A stretch of 28,908 nt of DNA from Symsagittifera roscoffensis (taxonomy: Eukaryota; Xenacoelomorpha; Acoela; Convolutidae): positions 28,844,495 to 28,873,402 of the forward strand of contig NC_087067.1 in the NCBI RefSeq assembly GCF_963678635.1, in the 5' to 3' direction. Shown here piece by piece: positions 12,105-20,637 of this stretch (positions within the stretch are counted from its first letter, which is position 1; each line of letters starts with the position of its first letter). The notes under the pieces are model-generated. The model did not search any database. It had not been told where the DNA came from and saw only the letters and a program-made list of their open reading frames with translations. The position numbers and the translations under genes are program-made.

Positions 12105-12822
12105 ATATTTGACTACAAGGGAATAGTTTTGTCATGAAGTTGCTTTTCAGCCCCCACGTTTGAGTTTTGTCTAAATTATAAGCAATTTTATAAAAAAAAA
12201 AAGACGGCAAAGTCCTTAATGTTCCGACAGCCCACTAATTAGTCTCGAATGAACTTTGGTAAATGACATATTGACAACCTATGAAATTTAGGCTGATAAA
12301 ATCTAAGTCTTTATTCGAAAGTCTTTTTATGAAAATCATTAGACCAATCAGTTTGCCTCAATTAAGTTTGTTACGATTATGAGTGCGGAAAATTTGACTT
12401 GGAATAAGTAATGCGCGCATCAAAACAAAATATCAAAGTATTATTCCAGCAGCCAAGTCGCATTTTAGTCGAGTGCAAGCATGCTCGCTTGGAGGACCCT
12501 AGATTTCTGGATGGATGCCCATACGCAATCAACTTTTCTAAATTCGGTGTGATTTAAAAAAAAACTACCCCAGGCATATTCCTCACTTTCTGCAATTTGT
12601 TTTAGTAAAAATAGATAATGAATTCAATAAGTAAATAAAAGCTTCATTACGAGGCCAAGCTGTGCACTGGATAGGCGGACACTTTTGTGCCTTTATGTTC
12701 CTGGATTCCCTATTCCCTAGAGACAATTCTTTAAATATGTTTCAGAATGTAAGTGAATTCTAATTACAAGAGATTCGTAGATTCCCCGTACAAATACCTG
12801 TTACGTAAATTTTGTCGGCACA
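12105..12822. other. Intergenic, nothing recognised
   Basis: This is AT-rich unique-looking sequence with scattered short open frames and no domain, repeat or RNA gene that I can support. The minus-strand frame at 12760-12957 and the plus-strand frame at 12927-13181 are translations of the minisatellite that follows. Confidence 0.5.
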
Positions 12823-13060
12823 GTTGTCTTGTTGCGGATTTCGCAACAAGCAATTATAGCTCGTTGGTCTGGGTTCCGCGACTGTAACTGAATTCCGCAA
12901 ATTGAAAGTGGAATCCGCAAGTGTAAGTGGAATTCGCAAATAAAATGCGGATTCCACTTACAGTTTGCGGATTCTCCTTACAACTTGCGGATTCCACTTA
13001 CAATTTGCGGAATACGCTACAGTTGCGGATTCCACAACAGCTTAATGTAACTATACTCAT
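12823..13060. repeat. Inverted GCGGATTCC minisatellite forming a large palindrome
   Basis: A ~20-24-base unit, TTGCGGATTCCACTTACA, occurs at least four times forward (12945-13035) and about three times in reverse complement (12870-12943: AGTGGAATCCGCAA, AGTGGAATTCGCAA and similar). The arms meet head to head around 12942-12945, giving an imperfect palindrome of roughly 70 bases per arm. A separate short hairpin, TTGTTGCGGATTTCGCAACAA, lies just left at about 12829-12849. Confidence 0.85.
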
Positions 13061-13225
13061 GTCTTTTTATTTGTTTGTGGGTTTTACAAACGGTTCTGGA
13101 TTCCGTAAAAACAGTTGCAGGTTTCTCAAGCTCGCCTATTTTTGGAGCAATTTTGAGCGGTACAAAAAATTAAGTATTTGATTGTGGAATCTAAAACAGC
13201 AAAGAAGATCAAAGAAAAGTAGCAA

Positions 13226-13310
13226 TGTTGCGGATTCCGCAAAAAATCTGATTTTGGCCTGTTGTGGAATCCGTTTTACAATGCGCAGAATTCACAGTTT
13301 GGCCTCGTTA
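13226..13310. repeat. Outlying copies of the GCGGATTCC motif
   Basis: TTGCGGATTCCGCAA at about 13227 is a perfect 15-base palindrome around a central base, and GTTGTGGAATCCG at about 13261 plus GCGCAGAATTC at about 13282 are further degenerate copies. They appear to be scattered members of the 12823-13060 repeat. Confidence 0.6.
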
Positions 13311-13596
13311 TGTTTGAACTGATTTATACTACGCATGTAGCCTATCTTTTCATGGTTGTTTTTTATACAATTTTACTGACCAATAAAATCAATCTGCAAC
13401 TCAAATTAAAACTTTTCAACATACTGAATTAGGAAAAAAATATTCTCCATTCTGCTGAAACAATCATGTAAGCGCTAGCTCTGATGCCAAATTTCATTAC
13501 ACAGCGCAAAAACTTAAGGCTTGGAAATGTATGTTCATCCACTCTAAAACTCAAATGACGCAAAGTTTTTAAAGAACTTGATGTTTAATATTACAT

Positions 13597-13915
13597 ATGC
13601 TAATCGAAATATGTACAATAAGGATTATATCTCATCGAAATGAGTCTACTGACGATGATGTGACGGGAAAACAAAAAACAAGGAATTGCTCAGAAATGGA
13701 CACATTTTTGAGAAAAACTGGCTATGTCTTCGCCAATTGCTCCGGCAATCTTGGCAACCAAGTTTGTATTCTAGGCCTGGGTTTGCAAATGTATCTGCAG
13801 AGCGGCGTAAAATTAGTCATCAAAACTTCTCAATCTGACAAATTGAATACAGTCGTTGATGTGCAAAATATCTGCAGAGAAGATGGCTCGACGTTTTGCA
13901 TTATTTGGCCTAAAG
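13597..13915 (+). CDS. Exon candidate resembling the start of a GT11 fucosyltransferase domain
   Basis: The frame is open for over 100 codons and is less AT-rich than its surroundings from 13690 on. YVFANCSGNLGNQVCILGLG recalls the nucleotide-sugar site of family 11 alpha-1,2-fucosyltransferases (a G-x-LGNQ motif followed by a helix), after a polar stem with NES and NCS sequons. The frame ends at AAAG|GTATTT, a plausible donor at 13916. A 40-base intron to TTTCGCAG (13955) would keep the frame open to a TGA near 14022; a longer intron to TTTGGCAG (about 14014) is also possible. A decayed or partial host gene is the likely alternative. Homology is inferred from one motif. Confidence 0.35.
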
Positions 13916-14813
13916 GTATTTCTTTTGCTTGTTATCTTTTTCCCCGGTTTCGCAGGAAGAGATAATTATTGTTTTCAAACCATTTTTGGCTCTCTGAATA
14001 ACAGTTTTTGGCAGATATTTTGAAAATTATCAATGGTATGCCCCGAAGTGATAACTCGGCGGACATAACTCTTCAAACAATTATGGGGTTATTGGGTAAT
14101 TTAGGTATTTGGACTTTTAATAAAGAGCTATTTTTCTTTTAAAGTGAAAAAAATTATTGTTTCATCCGGCGAAGAAATCATATCAGTTTAAATGATATTT
14201 GTCAAATGATTCAATTGTTGAATTAATTGAACCAGCAAATTATAACGAAATTTTGTGGGAAGAGCAATTTTTAAAATAAACTGGTAATGGTTGACCCGAA
14301 GTAGAAAAATATTGCTCTAGGTGCATTGGGCGCCAAGACATAGTCCTATTGTGATAATGGAAGGAAGAACCGCAAAACGTATGGATCGATTTTGAATCTT
14401 AATTTTTCACTTATTTTAAAGCACTCAAAATTCATCAGAAAACTCCACAAAAATCGAATCTTATGCGTTGAGTAGTTTTGCGCTTTTCACTTGAAAGGAA
14501 AGCTGTTTACAAAAGAAAAGCGAATTATATTAATTTAAAGTTCTTAATAAAAAACGAACGGAAGAGACTAATATTACATTCGCTCATAAATTCCCTCGCC
14601 AAAATTGTGCTCCCCGAAGTAAAATGAAAATTGACCCAAAGTTTATTGAAAATGCATCAAGTTCATGGTGTAACGGGCGTTTTACAAGGTTAAACATAAA
14701 AGAAAACTATCTTTGTCTTAGACTTTTTAGTTTAAGCCATTTTTAGTAGCAATCGGACAATGTGAACACAAAAGTACTTAGAGGAAACTTGCAGGTGGTA
14801 GGTAAACGAAAAG
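13916..14813. other. Possible short intron, then intergenic
   Basis: Apart from the possible intron (13916-13955) and a continuation exon to about 14022, nothing coding is recognised. The short word CCCGAAGT recurs at about 14043, 14295 and 14613, once directly before TGA and once before AG, with no clear periodicity. No RNA gene seen. Confidence 0.4.
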
Positions 14814-15120
14814 AGCAGTGGAGGATCTAGGATTTTCTTGAATTTGGGATTTCAATAATATTCTAGAAAAATTTGTCGACCTTTTTGTATGTCGACCAAA
14901 TTGATTTTCCGAGCACTCCCAAAGCACTGAAAAGACTCTGTTCTAACCCAAATTTCTGCGCCGCAGTCAAAATTCGAAAAAAAGCGTTAGGCACTTTCTG
15001 GAAACTTTTGACAGAAAAATCGCGTTTTTTTGGCGCGCGCTCCCCCCTCAAATTTAGTACATATTGGCCCTCTCAAAGTTAGTATATACTGGCGCCGTTA
15101 GTACATATTGACGCCAGTAG
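14814..15120. repeat. Repeat-rich segment with hairpin and TTAGTACATATTG copies
   Basis: The segment begins AGCAGTGGAGGATCTAGGA, which resembles CAGTGGCGGATCTAGG-type ends of common animal MITEs (from memory, not checked). A hairpin AATTTGTCGAC...GTCGACCAAATT spans about 14869-14901. At 15053-15120 three copies of TTAGTAcATATTGGC-like sequence follow, 19-25 bases apart. Reading frames on both strands here mirror each other and are not convincing genes. Confidence 0.45.
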
Positions 15121-15137
15121 TATTGTATCGTGTCCCG

Positions 15138-15301
15138 GATCCTAAGGGGGGGGGGGTCCTTCCTAAGGGGGGGGGGTCCTCACTTAAAGCAAAATCCTAG
15201 GAAAGGGGTCCTTAATTTTTTGGAGGACCCCTATCCTAGGATTTTGTAAACGAAAGAAATTTTCCACACAAAAAGCAGAAGACCCCCTACTTAGGATCTT
15301 G
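15138..15301. repeat. G-run direct repeat plus strong 23-bp hairpin
   Basis: The word TCCTAAG followed by a run of 11 and then 10 G and TCCT is repeated in tandem (15140-15180). It is followed by a hairpin whose arms (15190-15212 and 15223-15246) match at all but about one position: CAAAATCCTAGGAAAGGGG and its complement around AATTTTTT. A further inverted copy, GACCCCCTACTTAGGATCTT, lies at 15283-15302. The cluster is about 340 bases upstream of the virus-like gene block. It could be the eroded edge of that element or an independent repeat. Confidence 0.75.
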
Positions 15302-15637
15302 CTAAGTTTAGCTTAACAACAAGGGATACGATACAAAATTCTTTCTAATTCCAATTTTTGGGGTCCTAATTATTGGTCCTGGTTAATTATATGAATCATT
15401 TTAATTGTTATATTTGTTTCGGGCAAATGAACTTTCGACCTAGTTGAAATTTGTTAGTGAACGGGGAATTGACTTTTATGGTACATAATAAAAATGCGCC
15501 GGCCAATTTGGCAGCGTAGCTTAACTGTTGGCAGCAGTAAACTAATTCCTTAACTTGACCTAAATTTTATGGTGAAAAGGCAGTAAATTGAAATTACTCT
15601 CAAAAGGCGGCGGTCGTTTCTGGGCAAAATATACCAA
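15302..15637. other. Left flank of the virus-like element, boundary not visible
   Basis: Non-coding, AT-rich leader to the first viral gene. The word TTGGCAGC occurs twice (about 15507 and 15528). The left terminal repeat of the element should lie in or left of here, but it can only be recognised by comparison with the right end, which is outside the window. Confidence 0.4.
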
Positions 15638-16207
15638 ATGATAAATTTGACAAATTTTGAAATAAGAAAAATGAAATTAGAGGGAACTTGGTGTACTGAA
15701 GATATTGATAATGAACATTTACAATTAAGAGTGTTTTCAACCGCAGAAAAAAACTCATTTTTCAAATTTAGTAATGAACGCTACGTCGTCTTCCTCGAAA
15801 GGGCAAAGGAAATTTCAAAGAAAGAATACGAGTTAATTTTCAAAGAACAATTTTATTTGAGTGAGCTTCAACAAATCTCTTGGTGCATTTCAACAAAACA
15901 ACAGTATGGTACTGTGAGCGATTTGAATTTTGCTGATTATGAAAACGTATTCGACTATTCGTTTGATTTTACCTCAAAAAGGGTTGATAAAGACTTGGAG
16001 AGAAAAATCCGTCTATGTTTCAACAAGCTATCAAAATACAAAAAACTTCCGGTGGTTTATTTAATTATTTACCACCGTTATCTTAATGAGACTAAATGGT
16101 ATTTGCAAGGTCACTTTTATTTCCACTGGCTTGAAATTCAGCAGGTTGGAGAGGTGTTGGAAAAAATAAATAATGAAATTGCAAAAAAGCAGAGTAACTC
16201 CTATTAA
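15638..16207 (+). CDS. Uncharacterised 189-aa protein, first gene of the viral block
   Basis: The gene encodes 189 residues from an ATG at 15638; a second ATG at 15671 (MKLEGTW) is an alternative start. The protein is rich in lysine, glutamate and aromatic residues (YLQGHFYFHWLEIQ near the C-terminus) and shows no signal peptide, membrane segment or zinc motif. I do not recognise its family. It overlaps the next conserved frame by 35 bases, which suits the compact arrangement of the block. It is intact, unlike most neighbours. Confidence 0.7.
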   Translation: MINLTNFEIRKMKLEGTWCTEDIDNEHLQLRVFSTAEKNSFFKFSNERYVVFLERAKEISKKEYELIFKEQFYLSELQQISWCISTKQQYGTVSDLNFADYENVFDYSFDFTSKRVDKDLERKIRLCFNKLSKYKKLPVVYLIIYHRYLNETKWYLQGHFYFHWLEIQQVGEVLEKINNEIAKKQSNSY

Positions 16208-16599
16208 TTTGAAAATAATTCACGAAATTTATACGTCTTTGAAACAATCTTATCCTGATAACTCTAACCGACGCAACTATTTTCTAGCTGCATGTTCTCT
16301 GTTTTTTGTTAGTTCTGATAACCTTAACTACGACATTTTAATTAAGTTATGGTGGCTTGATTGGTATTGATAACTCTTCCTTGGACAAATACTTGAAAAA
16401 TTCCAAAATTTTACGATTGCACGCTATTTTGCACGATGCGGCCGGATTTATACACGAATTTTATCAACAGGGTCCCACGTACTGTTACATGTTGCCCTGG
16501 AACTGTAACAACAGCTTATTGGGACATTTGAGTGGAATAGCGTTCTGCCTTTTCATTAAGTTGAAAAAACCAGAAGTTTATCATTTACTAGAATGCTAG
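16173..16599 (+). pseudogene. Small conserved Polinton-type protein, frameshifted
   Basis: Two overlapping frames carry one protein. The first (from ATG 16173) holds KIIHEIYTSLKQSYP and NRRNYFLAACSLFFV and ends at a TGA at 16368. The second, one base out, takes over around 16345-16357 and holds the rest: NSSLDKYLKNSKILRLHAI, HDAAGFIHEFYQQGP, LPWNCNNSLLGHLSG. The shift lies near 16345-16355 and is consistent with one extra base. The second half resembles a small protein I associate with insect and other Polinton-like elements next to the exonuclease-like gene; its function is unknown. The stop at 16597 overlaps the next ATG by seven bases. Confidence 0.6.
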
Positions 16600-17162
16600 G
16601 CGAGAGATCAGTTGTGCTTGACGTGGAAGGCTTTCGTTACAAGAAAAACGCCTTTGTGGTTAAAGAATTAGCAATAACAACTTCAGACTACAGCGATCGA
16701 CTCATTTTCCTACCTCCAGTGAATTTCAATATACTACCAAAGCTTGAACAAAAAGCTTACAACTGGTTAACAAATTATTTACACGGTCTCCATTGGGAAA
16801 ACGGTGATTATCTTTATATAAACTTGAATCAAATACTTCAGAGTTTTGTGCTGAGAAATCCCGGTGCCGTTTTTTACGCTAAAGGAAAAGAAAAGACAGA
16901 ATTTTTGGCCAAGTACTTGGACCGAAAGATTGAAAACCTAGATGATTTGGGCTGTCCTCGGGTTGAAAACTTATATTTTAAAAATTATCCAAGTTGCAAT
17001 AAACATATTCCACATTACAACTCCAGGAATCATTGTGCCTTGAAGAAAACCAAGGTTTTTTATGATTGGTTGAAAATTGATCAACAGCTAGAGATCAGCG
17101 AAAGTGGAGACATACCTATCACCAAATTCAATGCTTTGTGCGTGGATGACTTGAGAGGGTGA
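16593..17162 (+). CDS. Exonuclease-like (RNase H-fold) protein
   Basis: This intact 189-codon frame opens with SVVLDVEGFRYKKNAFVVKE, the form of the first acidic motif of DEDD-type exonuclease folds (D-x-E replaced by D-V-E-G-F in this family). It continues with AYNWLTNYLHGLHWENGDY, then GAVFYAKGKEKTEFLAKYL and a DLGCPRVENLYF segment, ending with a Cys/His cluster (C..H...H......HCAL). This pattern is common in uncharacterised invertebrate proteins linked to Polinton-like and retroelement copies; biochemical activity is not established to my knowledge. It starts inside the end of the preceding gene. The missing later acidic residues leave the catalytic claim as inference. Confidence 0.6.
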   Translation: MLGERSVVLDVEGFRYKKNAFVVKELAITTSDYSDRLIFLPPVNFNILPKLEQKAYNWLTNYLHGLHWENGDYLYINLNQILQSFVLRNPGAVFYAKGKEKTEFLAKYLDRKIENLDDLGCPRVENLYFKNYPSCNKHIPHYNSRNHCALKKTKVFYDWLKIDQQLEISESGDIPITKFNALCVDDLRG

Positions 17163-17399
17163 TATTAAAATTTCATTAACGAGAATAGAGCGTATTGATT
17201 GCAGTGGCCAAATTGTTCAGAGGAAGGAGCAAATATTAATTTCCGAAGAAGAGTTGTCTACGTTGAAGAAGTTTTTTTCCAGTTATTGATCAATTTGTAT
17301 ACTTCCAGAGAATCAAGTTTATCAGAAATGTTAGCCAGCAAGCGAGGAGTATAGCTTCCCGAACTAGTCTTAGTACCCAAATGTCAGCCAGGAGTTCAG
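17163..17399 (+). other. Relic of one or two small genes
   Basis: Directly after the exonuclease-like stop, a frame without ATG runs to TGA at about 17289 (SLTRIERIDCSGQIVQRKEQ, then SEEELSTLKKF) and looks like real protein. From about 17326 a serine-rich stretch in another frame (RTSLSTQMSARSS) leads towards the gene at 17400, which suggests that the latter lost its N-terminus by frameshift. Both readings are tentative. Confidence 0.35.
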
Positions 17400-17582
17400 A
17401 TGGATCTAAACAGCAGTGAATTGCCAGATGAGATTAAGACGATTGTGAAAGAGGATACTGTGAAGAAAATAATGTACTACATAAAAACTGCAAATATCCC
17501 AGCAAACTTTGTTTTAGAAATGCATGACACAAATGATAGAGATTTCACACGTTATGAAATTTTTTACTGTTCTCAAAAGTAA
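17400..17582 (+). CDS. Uncharacterised 60-aa protein, possibly a C-terminal remnant
   Basis: The ORF starts at ATG 17400 and gives an acidic, helical 60-residue protein (SELPDEIKTIVKEDTVKKIM, then DFTRYEIFYCSQK). There is no membrane segment. The serine-rich sequence just upstream in a different frame may be its former N-terminal part. Family not recognised; position between exonuclease-like and membrane-protein genes suggests a viral accessory or virion protein. Confidence 0.5.
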   Translation: MDLNSSELPDEIKTIVKEDTVKKIMYYIKTANIPANFVLEMHDTNDRDFTRYEIFYCSQK

Positions 17583-17654
17583 TTTAATTTTTTACAAGCT
17601 TCATTCACAGAGAGAAAAAGTCTAACACAGTCTGTAGAATAAATAGTTTCTCAA

Positions 17655-17939
17655 ATGTCAGAAGCAACAACAGCAGTAGATGAACCTGACGCAACATTAG
17701 TAACAGAGTTTGTTTATAACGAGACAAACAGTGAAAAAAAATCATGGAAGTTTTGTAACAATGTAACTTTGCCAAGGTCTGAAGTAGTTTTTGTTGCGCA
17801 AATGGTAGTAATTCTAATTTTACTAACTTTCTGCATTCTCAAACTTTCTTTCACTAAACTAAGTTGCGAAGAAATGTCAGTTTGGTTCTCGATTTTATCA
17901 GGCTTGGTTGGTTACGTACTACCAAACTCAAGAATATGA
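17655..17939 (+). CDS. Small membrane protein upstream of the packaging ATPase
   Basis: 94 residues from ATG 17655, with an in-frame context of CTCAAATG. An acidic, polar N-terminal half carries an N-glycosylation sequon (NET) and is followed by a hydrophobic helix (VVFVAQMVVILILLTFCIL) and a second, shorter one (WFSILSGLVGYVLPN). The C-terminal phrase ending GYVLPN is similar to a conserved small two-helix protein I associate with adintovirus-like elements; function unknown, possibly capsid vertex or membrane-associated. Its TGA (17937-17939) overlaps the ATG of the ATPase (17936) as ATGA, so the two are likely translated from one transcript. Intact. Confidence 0.65.
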   Translation: MSEATTAVDEPDATLVTEFVYNETNSEKKSWKFCNNVTLPRSEVVFVAQMVVILILLTFCILKLSFTKLSCEEMSVWFSILSGLVGYVLPNSRI

Positions 17940-18614
17940 ATAAAGTGATTGATACTTCGACAAGAATTTTTATGGCGATAGTGGGACCTTCAGGATCCGG
18001 GAAAACTGAGTTAATTTTGAAACTTCTGATGGGAAATACTTTTTACCCTAAATTTGGAACCGTTCTATATCTTTACAAAGAGATGCAACCTGCATTCTCA
18101 GAAAAAGTCTCTTCTCGCGAAGTGAATGTGGAGTTCATGAAATTCGACGGATTCGAATCTGTGAGAAAATTAGAAAATGTTCTTCAAGTTTTCGATGATT
18201 CAGGAATTTGTTAGGTTAGCGACAGCGGGTAGACCTAGAGGGATAGATGTAATATATGTTAAGCATAACTTGTTTCAACAAAGTCGATGGTCGCGTACGA
18301 TTGATTTGAACACTTCACACATCATTCTGTTCAAATCGCCTCGCGACGTTCAGCAACTAGATCTTTTAGGAAGACAATTGAATGTATCAAAATCTTTGAG
18401 AAACTGTTACGAATTAGCTACCAGAGACTCTTTTGGACATCTTCTAATCAACTTGGACCCCCGTACATTAGATTGTTTGAGATATTGTTCAAATATCACA
18501 CCACCTGGGCCAACAGTTTTTTATTTACCCTTATCTGAAGCAGAAACTACTCCAATCACAAATGAAAAAGAAAAACTTATCTATTCTGCGGCATATGGTA
18601 CAAATGAAACCTGA
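17936..18614 (+). pseudogene. FtsK/HerA-type genome-packaging ATPase, frameshifted
   Basis: The protein starts at ATG 17936. A Walker A motif (GPSGSGKTE) is at about residues 18-26 and a Walker B-like VLQVFDDS at about 82-89. After DDS the frame ends, and the rest follows in another frame from about 18196: EFVRLATAGRPRGIDVIYVK, HNLFQQSRW, then HIILFKSPRDVQQLDLLGRQ and FGHLLINLDPR. The KHN and FKSPRD motifs are characteristic of Polinton and adenovirus-like A32/FtsK-HerA packaging ATPases. The shift is +1 and a few residues also seem missing at the break. Total span about 226 codons, near the usual family size. It would pump DNA into the capsid. Not functional as written. Confidence 0.85.
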
Positions 18615-18867
18615 CCAGCTAAGAAGATTAATTAGAAAAACTTCAAATCGTGAGATCATAACACTTATTTGTGAATGTTTGCTCAATGTAGTCAATGGAA
18701 ACGTACCCGTTAAAATCGCAAACATTGAACGATTCGAGACAGCATACAAATACTTAATAACTCCAAAAACCAGTGTTGTCAGAAAACGTGCGATTATTTT
18801 GAGTAAAGAAGGCTTCCATTTAGTTCGACAAATACTTTATTTTTGTTACAAGTACCTCACAACTTAA
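18562..18867 (+). CDS. Conserved small Polinton-type protein
   Basis: A basic 101-residue protein, with in-frame ATGs at 18562, 18595 and 18604. The last overlaps the ATPase stop by 11 bases, as other pairs in this block do, and may be the true start. Recognisable features are a helical N-terminal half (LRRLIRKTSNREIITLICEC), LLNVVNGNVPV in the middle and KRAIILSKEGFH near the end. The LLN-x-GN-P-V phrase followed by a basic tail recurs in small proteins of Polinton-like elements; the role is unknown. Its TAA overlaps the next ATG as TAATG. Confidence 0.6.
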   Translation: MKKKNLSILRHMVQMKPDQLRRLIRKTSNREIITLICECLLNVVNGNVPVKIANIERFETAYKYLITPKTSVVRKRAIILSKEGFHLVRQILYFCYKYLTT

Positions 18868-19388
18868 TGATGACTGCTGAAGAATTCATTCTGATTCCGA
18901 AACACTTATATGTTAAAGAGCAGCCACATGCTGCAAGTGTTCTTCATGATAATAATATTAAACATAAAAATGCTCAACTGTCCTATCTTAACCGGCTTAG
19001 ACCCCAATTACCTCCACAAACTAGTAAGACTACTGCAACGAAGGAAACATTTACGGATAATGTTGAGCCCCAACAAGAACAGCCTAAACTGTTAACGGAC
19101 GATGAAGAAGTACCGGTCGAACGTGTTAAAGACGAAATACTAGAAGAGAAACACAATAGACAGACCGAAAGCATTTTAGGACAGTTACAAGTTTTAGAAG
19201 ACAAAAAATTTGTTAGAGCAAAAACCGTACTTGAAATCATAGAAAATTCAGAAAGAGTAACCATAAACCGTGACAATGAGGTGATAAATGTAGATAAAGT
19301 ACCAACAGGACTTAAAGCTACAATATTTTTATACGACATACAACAACCAACGAAAAATTACACAATCCGGCGTTCATTAACATTTTAA
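18867..19388 (+). CDS. Conserved Polinton-type protein upstream of integrase, probably frameshifted near its end
   Basis: Starts at ATG 18867 or 18870 (TAATGATG, overlapping the previous stop). The N-terminus MTAEEFILIPKHLY followed by a glutamine/proline/acidic linker (QEQPKLLTDDEEVPVER) and a helical domain (ILGQLQVLEDKKFVRAKTVL) is the arrangement of a conserved Polinton protein with no assigned function. The last ~9 codons before the TAA at 19386 do not look genuine. The adjacent frame is open across the break and continues as ALNLNENLVINRNAKHAV from about 19388, so a -1 shift near 19360 is likely. Total length with the continuation would exceed 280 codons. Confidence 0.6.
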   Translation: MMTAEEFILIPKHLYVKEQPHAASVLHDNNIKHKNAQLSYLNRLRPQLPPQTSKTTATKETFTDNVEPQQEQPKLLTDDEEVPVERVKDEILEEKHNRQTESILGQLQVLEDKKFVRAKTVLEIIENSERVTINRDNEVINVDKVPTGLKATIFLYDIQQPTKNYTIRRSLTF

Positions 19389-19399
19389 CTGCTCTCAAC

Positions 19400-19723
19400 T
19401 TGAATGAAAACCTGGTAATAAATCGAAATGCCAAACACGCGGTTCAGTCAGCGCCTATTAACGCTCAAGAGAAACGAGAACCCGGACTCTCAAGAACCCG
19501 CTCAACTTCGCCCACTTGGCAGGTAAAAAGTAGTGCAAACCTTAAGAGAAAAAAACACAAACGAAAAAGTCTCAGCGGTAATAGAAAAACCCAAAACCAA
19601 AAACGTGAAAAAGAGTCAGAAGAAGGCTCTGACTCATACGGAACGCCCCATAACGATTCAGATTCTCCAACGTCAGAAAAGACGAAGGCGCAAACAAAAC
19701 AATGGGAAAATTACCAAGATTGA
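19400..19723 (+). pseudogene. Continuation of the preceding gene in another frame
   Basis: The frame has no ATG of its own (it begins at a TTG) and is open upstream back to the supposed shift near 19360. It begins NENLVINRNAKHAVQ and ends in a lysine/arginine-rich tail (KRKKHKRKSLSGNRKT). The first ~45 codons look like the C-terminal part of the preceding protein. The basic tail beyond 19530 overlaps the integrase frame and its reality is doubtful. Confidence 0.45.
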
Positions 19724-20637
19724 AGAAAAATTGTTGAAAACTAAATACAGTGACAAAGTTCCCGCGTTATTTGGTAGTGTGAACAACTTGATAAAAGCAA
19801 GCAATTTGTCGCGAAAGAAAGTTAAACATTTCCTTCATACTGAACCTGCGTACACGAAATATTGAACTGTGATCCGAAAAACGCCGCGACTCAAGGTCAT
19901 AGTTTACGATATCGACGAAATCTGGTCATTAGATCTGGCCTTTGTTGATAAACTTGCCCAGTACAACCATGATGTTAAGTATCTGCTTGTTGCAGTTTAC
20001 TGCATGTCCCGCTATCTCAGAGTGCAACCCTTGAAATCAAAGTATGCTACTACAACAGCAGAAGCGTTCAAACTAATGATAACGACAAAACAACCGGAAA
20101 AAATATGGGTGGACAAGGGCACAGAGTTTAAAGGGAGCATTATGTAAAAAGAAAGGCATAAACACATATAGCACAGAGAGCGAGAAAAAGTCCGCATTCG
20201 CTGAGAGAAATATCCGTTCCTTGAAAAATCTTATTTATAAGTACTTGGAGGATAAATGGACTTACTCATACATTGACAAATTGCAAGATTTTGTCAATGC
20301 AATTAATTCGAGAACAAATCGTGTCACAAATCTTGCACCAAATAAAGTAACTAAAAAAGATGTTCCTCGCTTGATTTCATTAAGAGCAGAACAGTCTTTG
20401 AAGTTAGTTCGACGTCCAAAGCTTTATGTTGGTGATTATGTTAGACTTGCCAAAGTAGACATACGTTTTCGCAAGGGTTACAAACAATCGTTCACCGATG
20501 AAGTGTTTGAAGTTTTTGACATACCAACACGAAATCCCCCAACATACAATTTGATTGATTCTAACAGAGAACCGATTGAGGGAAAAGTTTACGAGTCTGA
20601 ACTAATTCGCGTTCTGGAGAAGGACAATCATGACTGA
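19533..20637 (+). pseudogene. Retroviral-type (Polinton) integrase, one stop and one frameshift
   Basis: The N-terminal part is lysine-rich and holds KYSDKVPALFGSVNNLIKAS; a TGA at 19863-19865 then interrupts the same frame after HTEPAYTKY. The catalytic core resumes at once: VYDIDEIWSLDLAFVDKLAQ (first Asp), KIWVDKGTEFKG (second Asp; the following residue is K where D or N is usual). A +1 shift and probably a small deletion lie near 20135-20150. In the new frame FAERNIRSLKNLIYKYLE supplies the catalytic Glu, followed by an SH3-like DNA-binding end (VGDYVRLAKVDIRFRKGYKQ). No ATG is visible before 19533. The enzyme would insert the element's DNA ends into the genome; it cannot be made intact here. 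The TGA end overlaps the next ATG (20630) by eight bases. Confidence 0.9.

Noticed and set aside
12823-13310. CRISPR-like array
   Set aside because: The units are adjacent or irregularly spaced without unique spacers, occur in both orientations and lie in animal DNA.
18983-19339. Minus-strand 118-codon frame rich in serine
   Set aside because: Antisense shadow of the conserved protein at 18867-19388.
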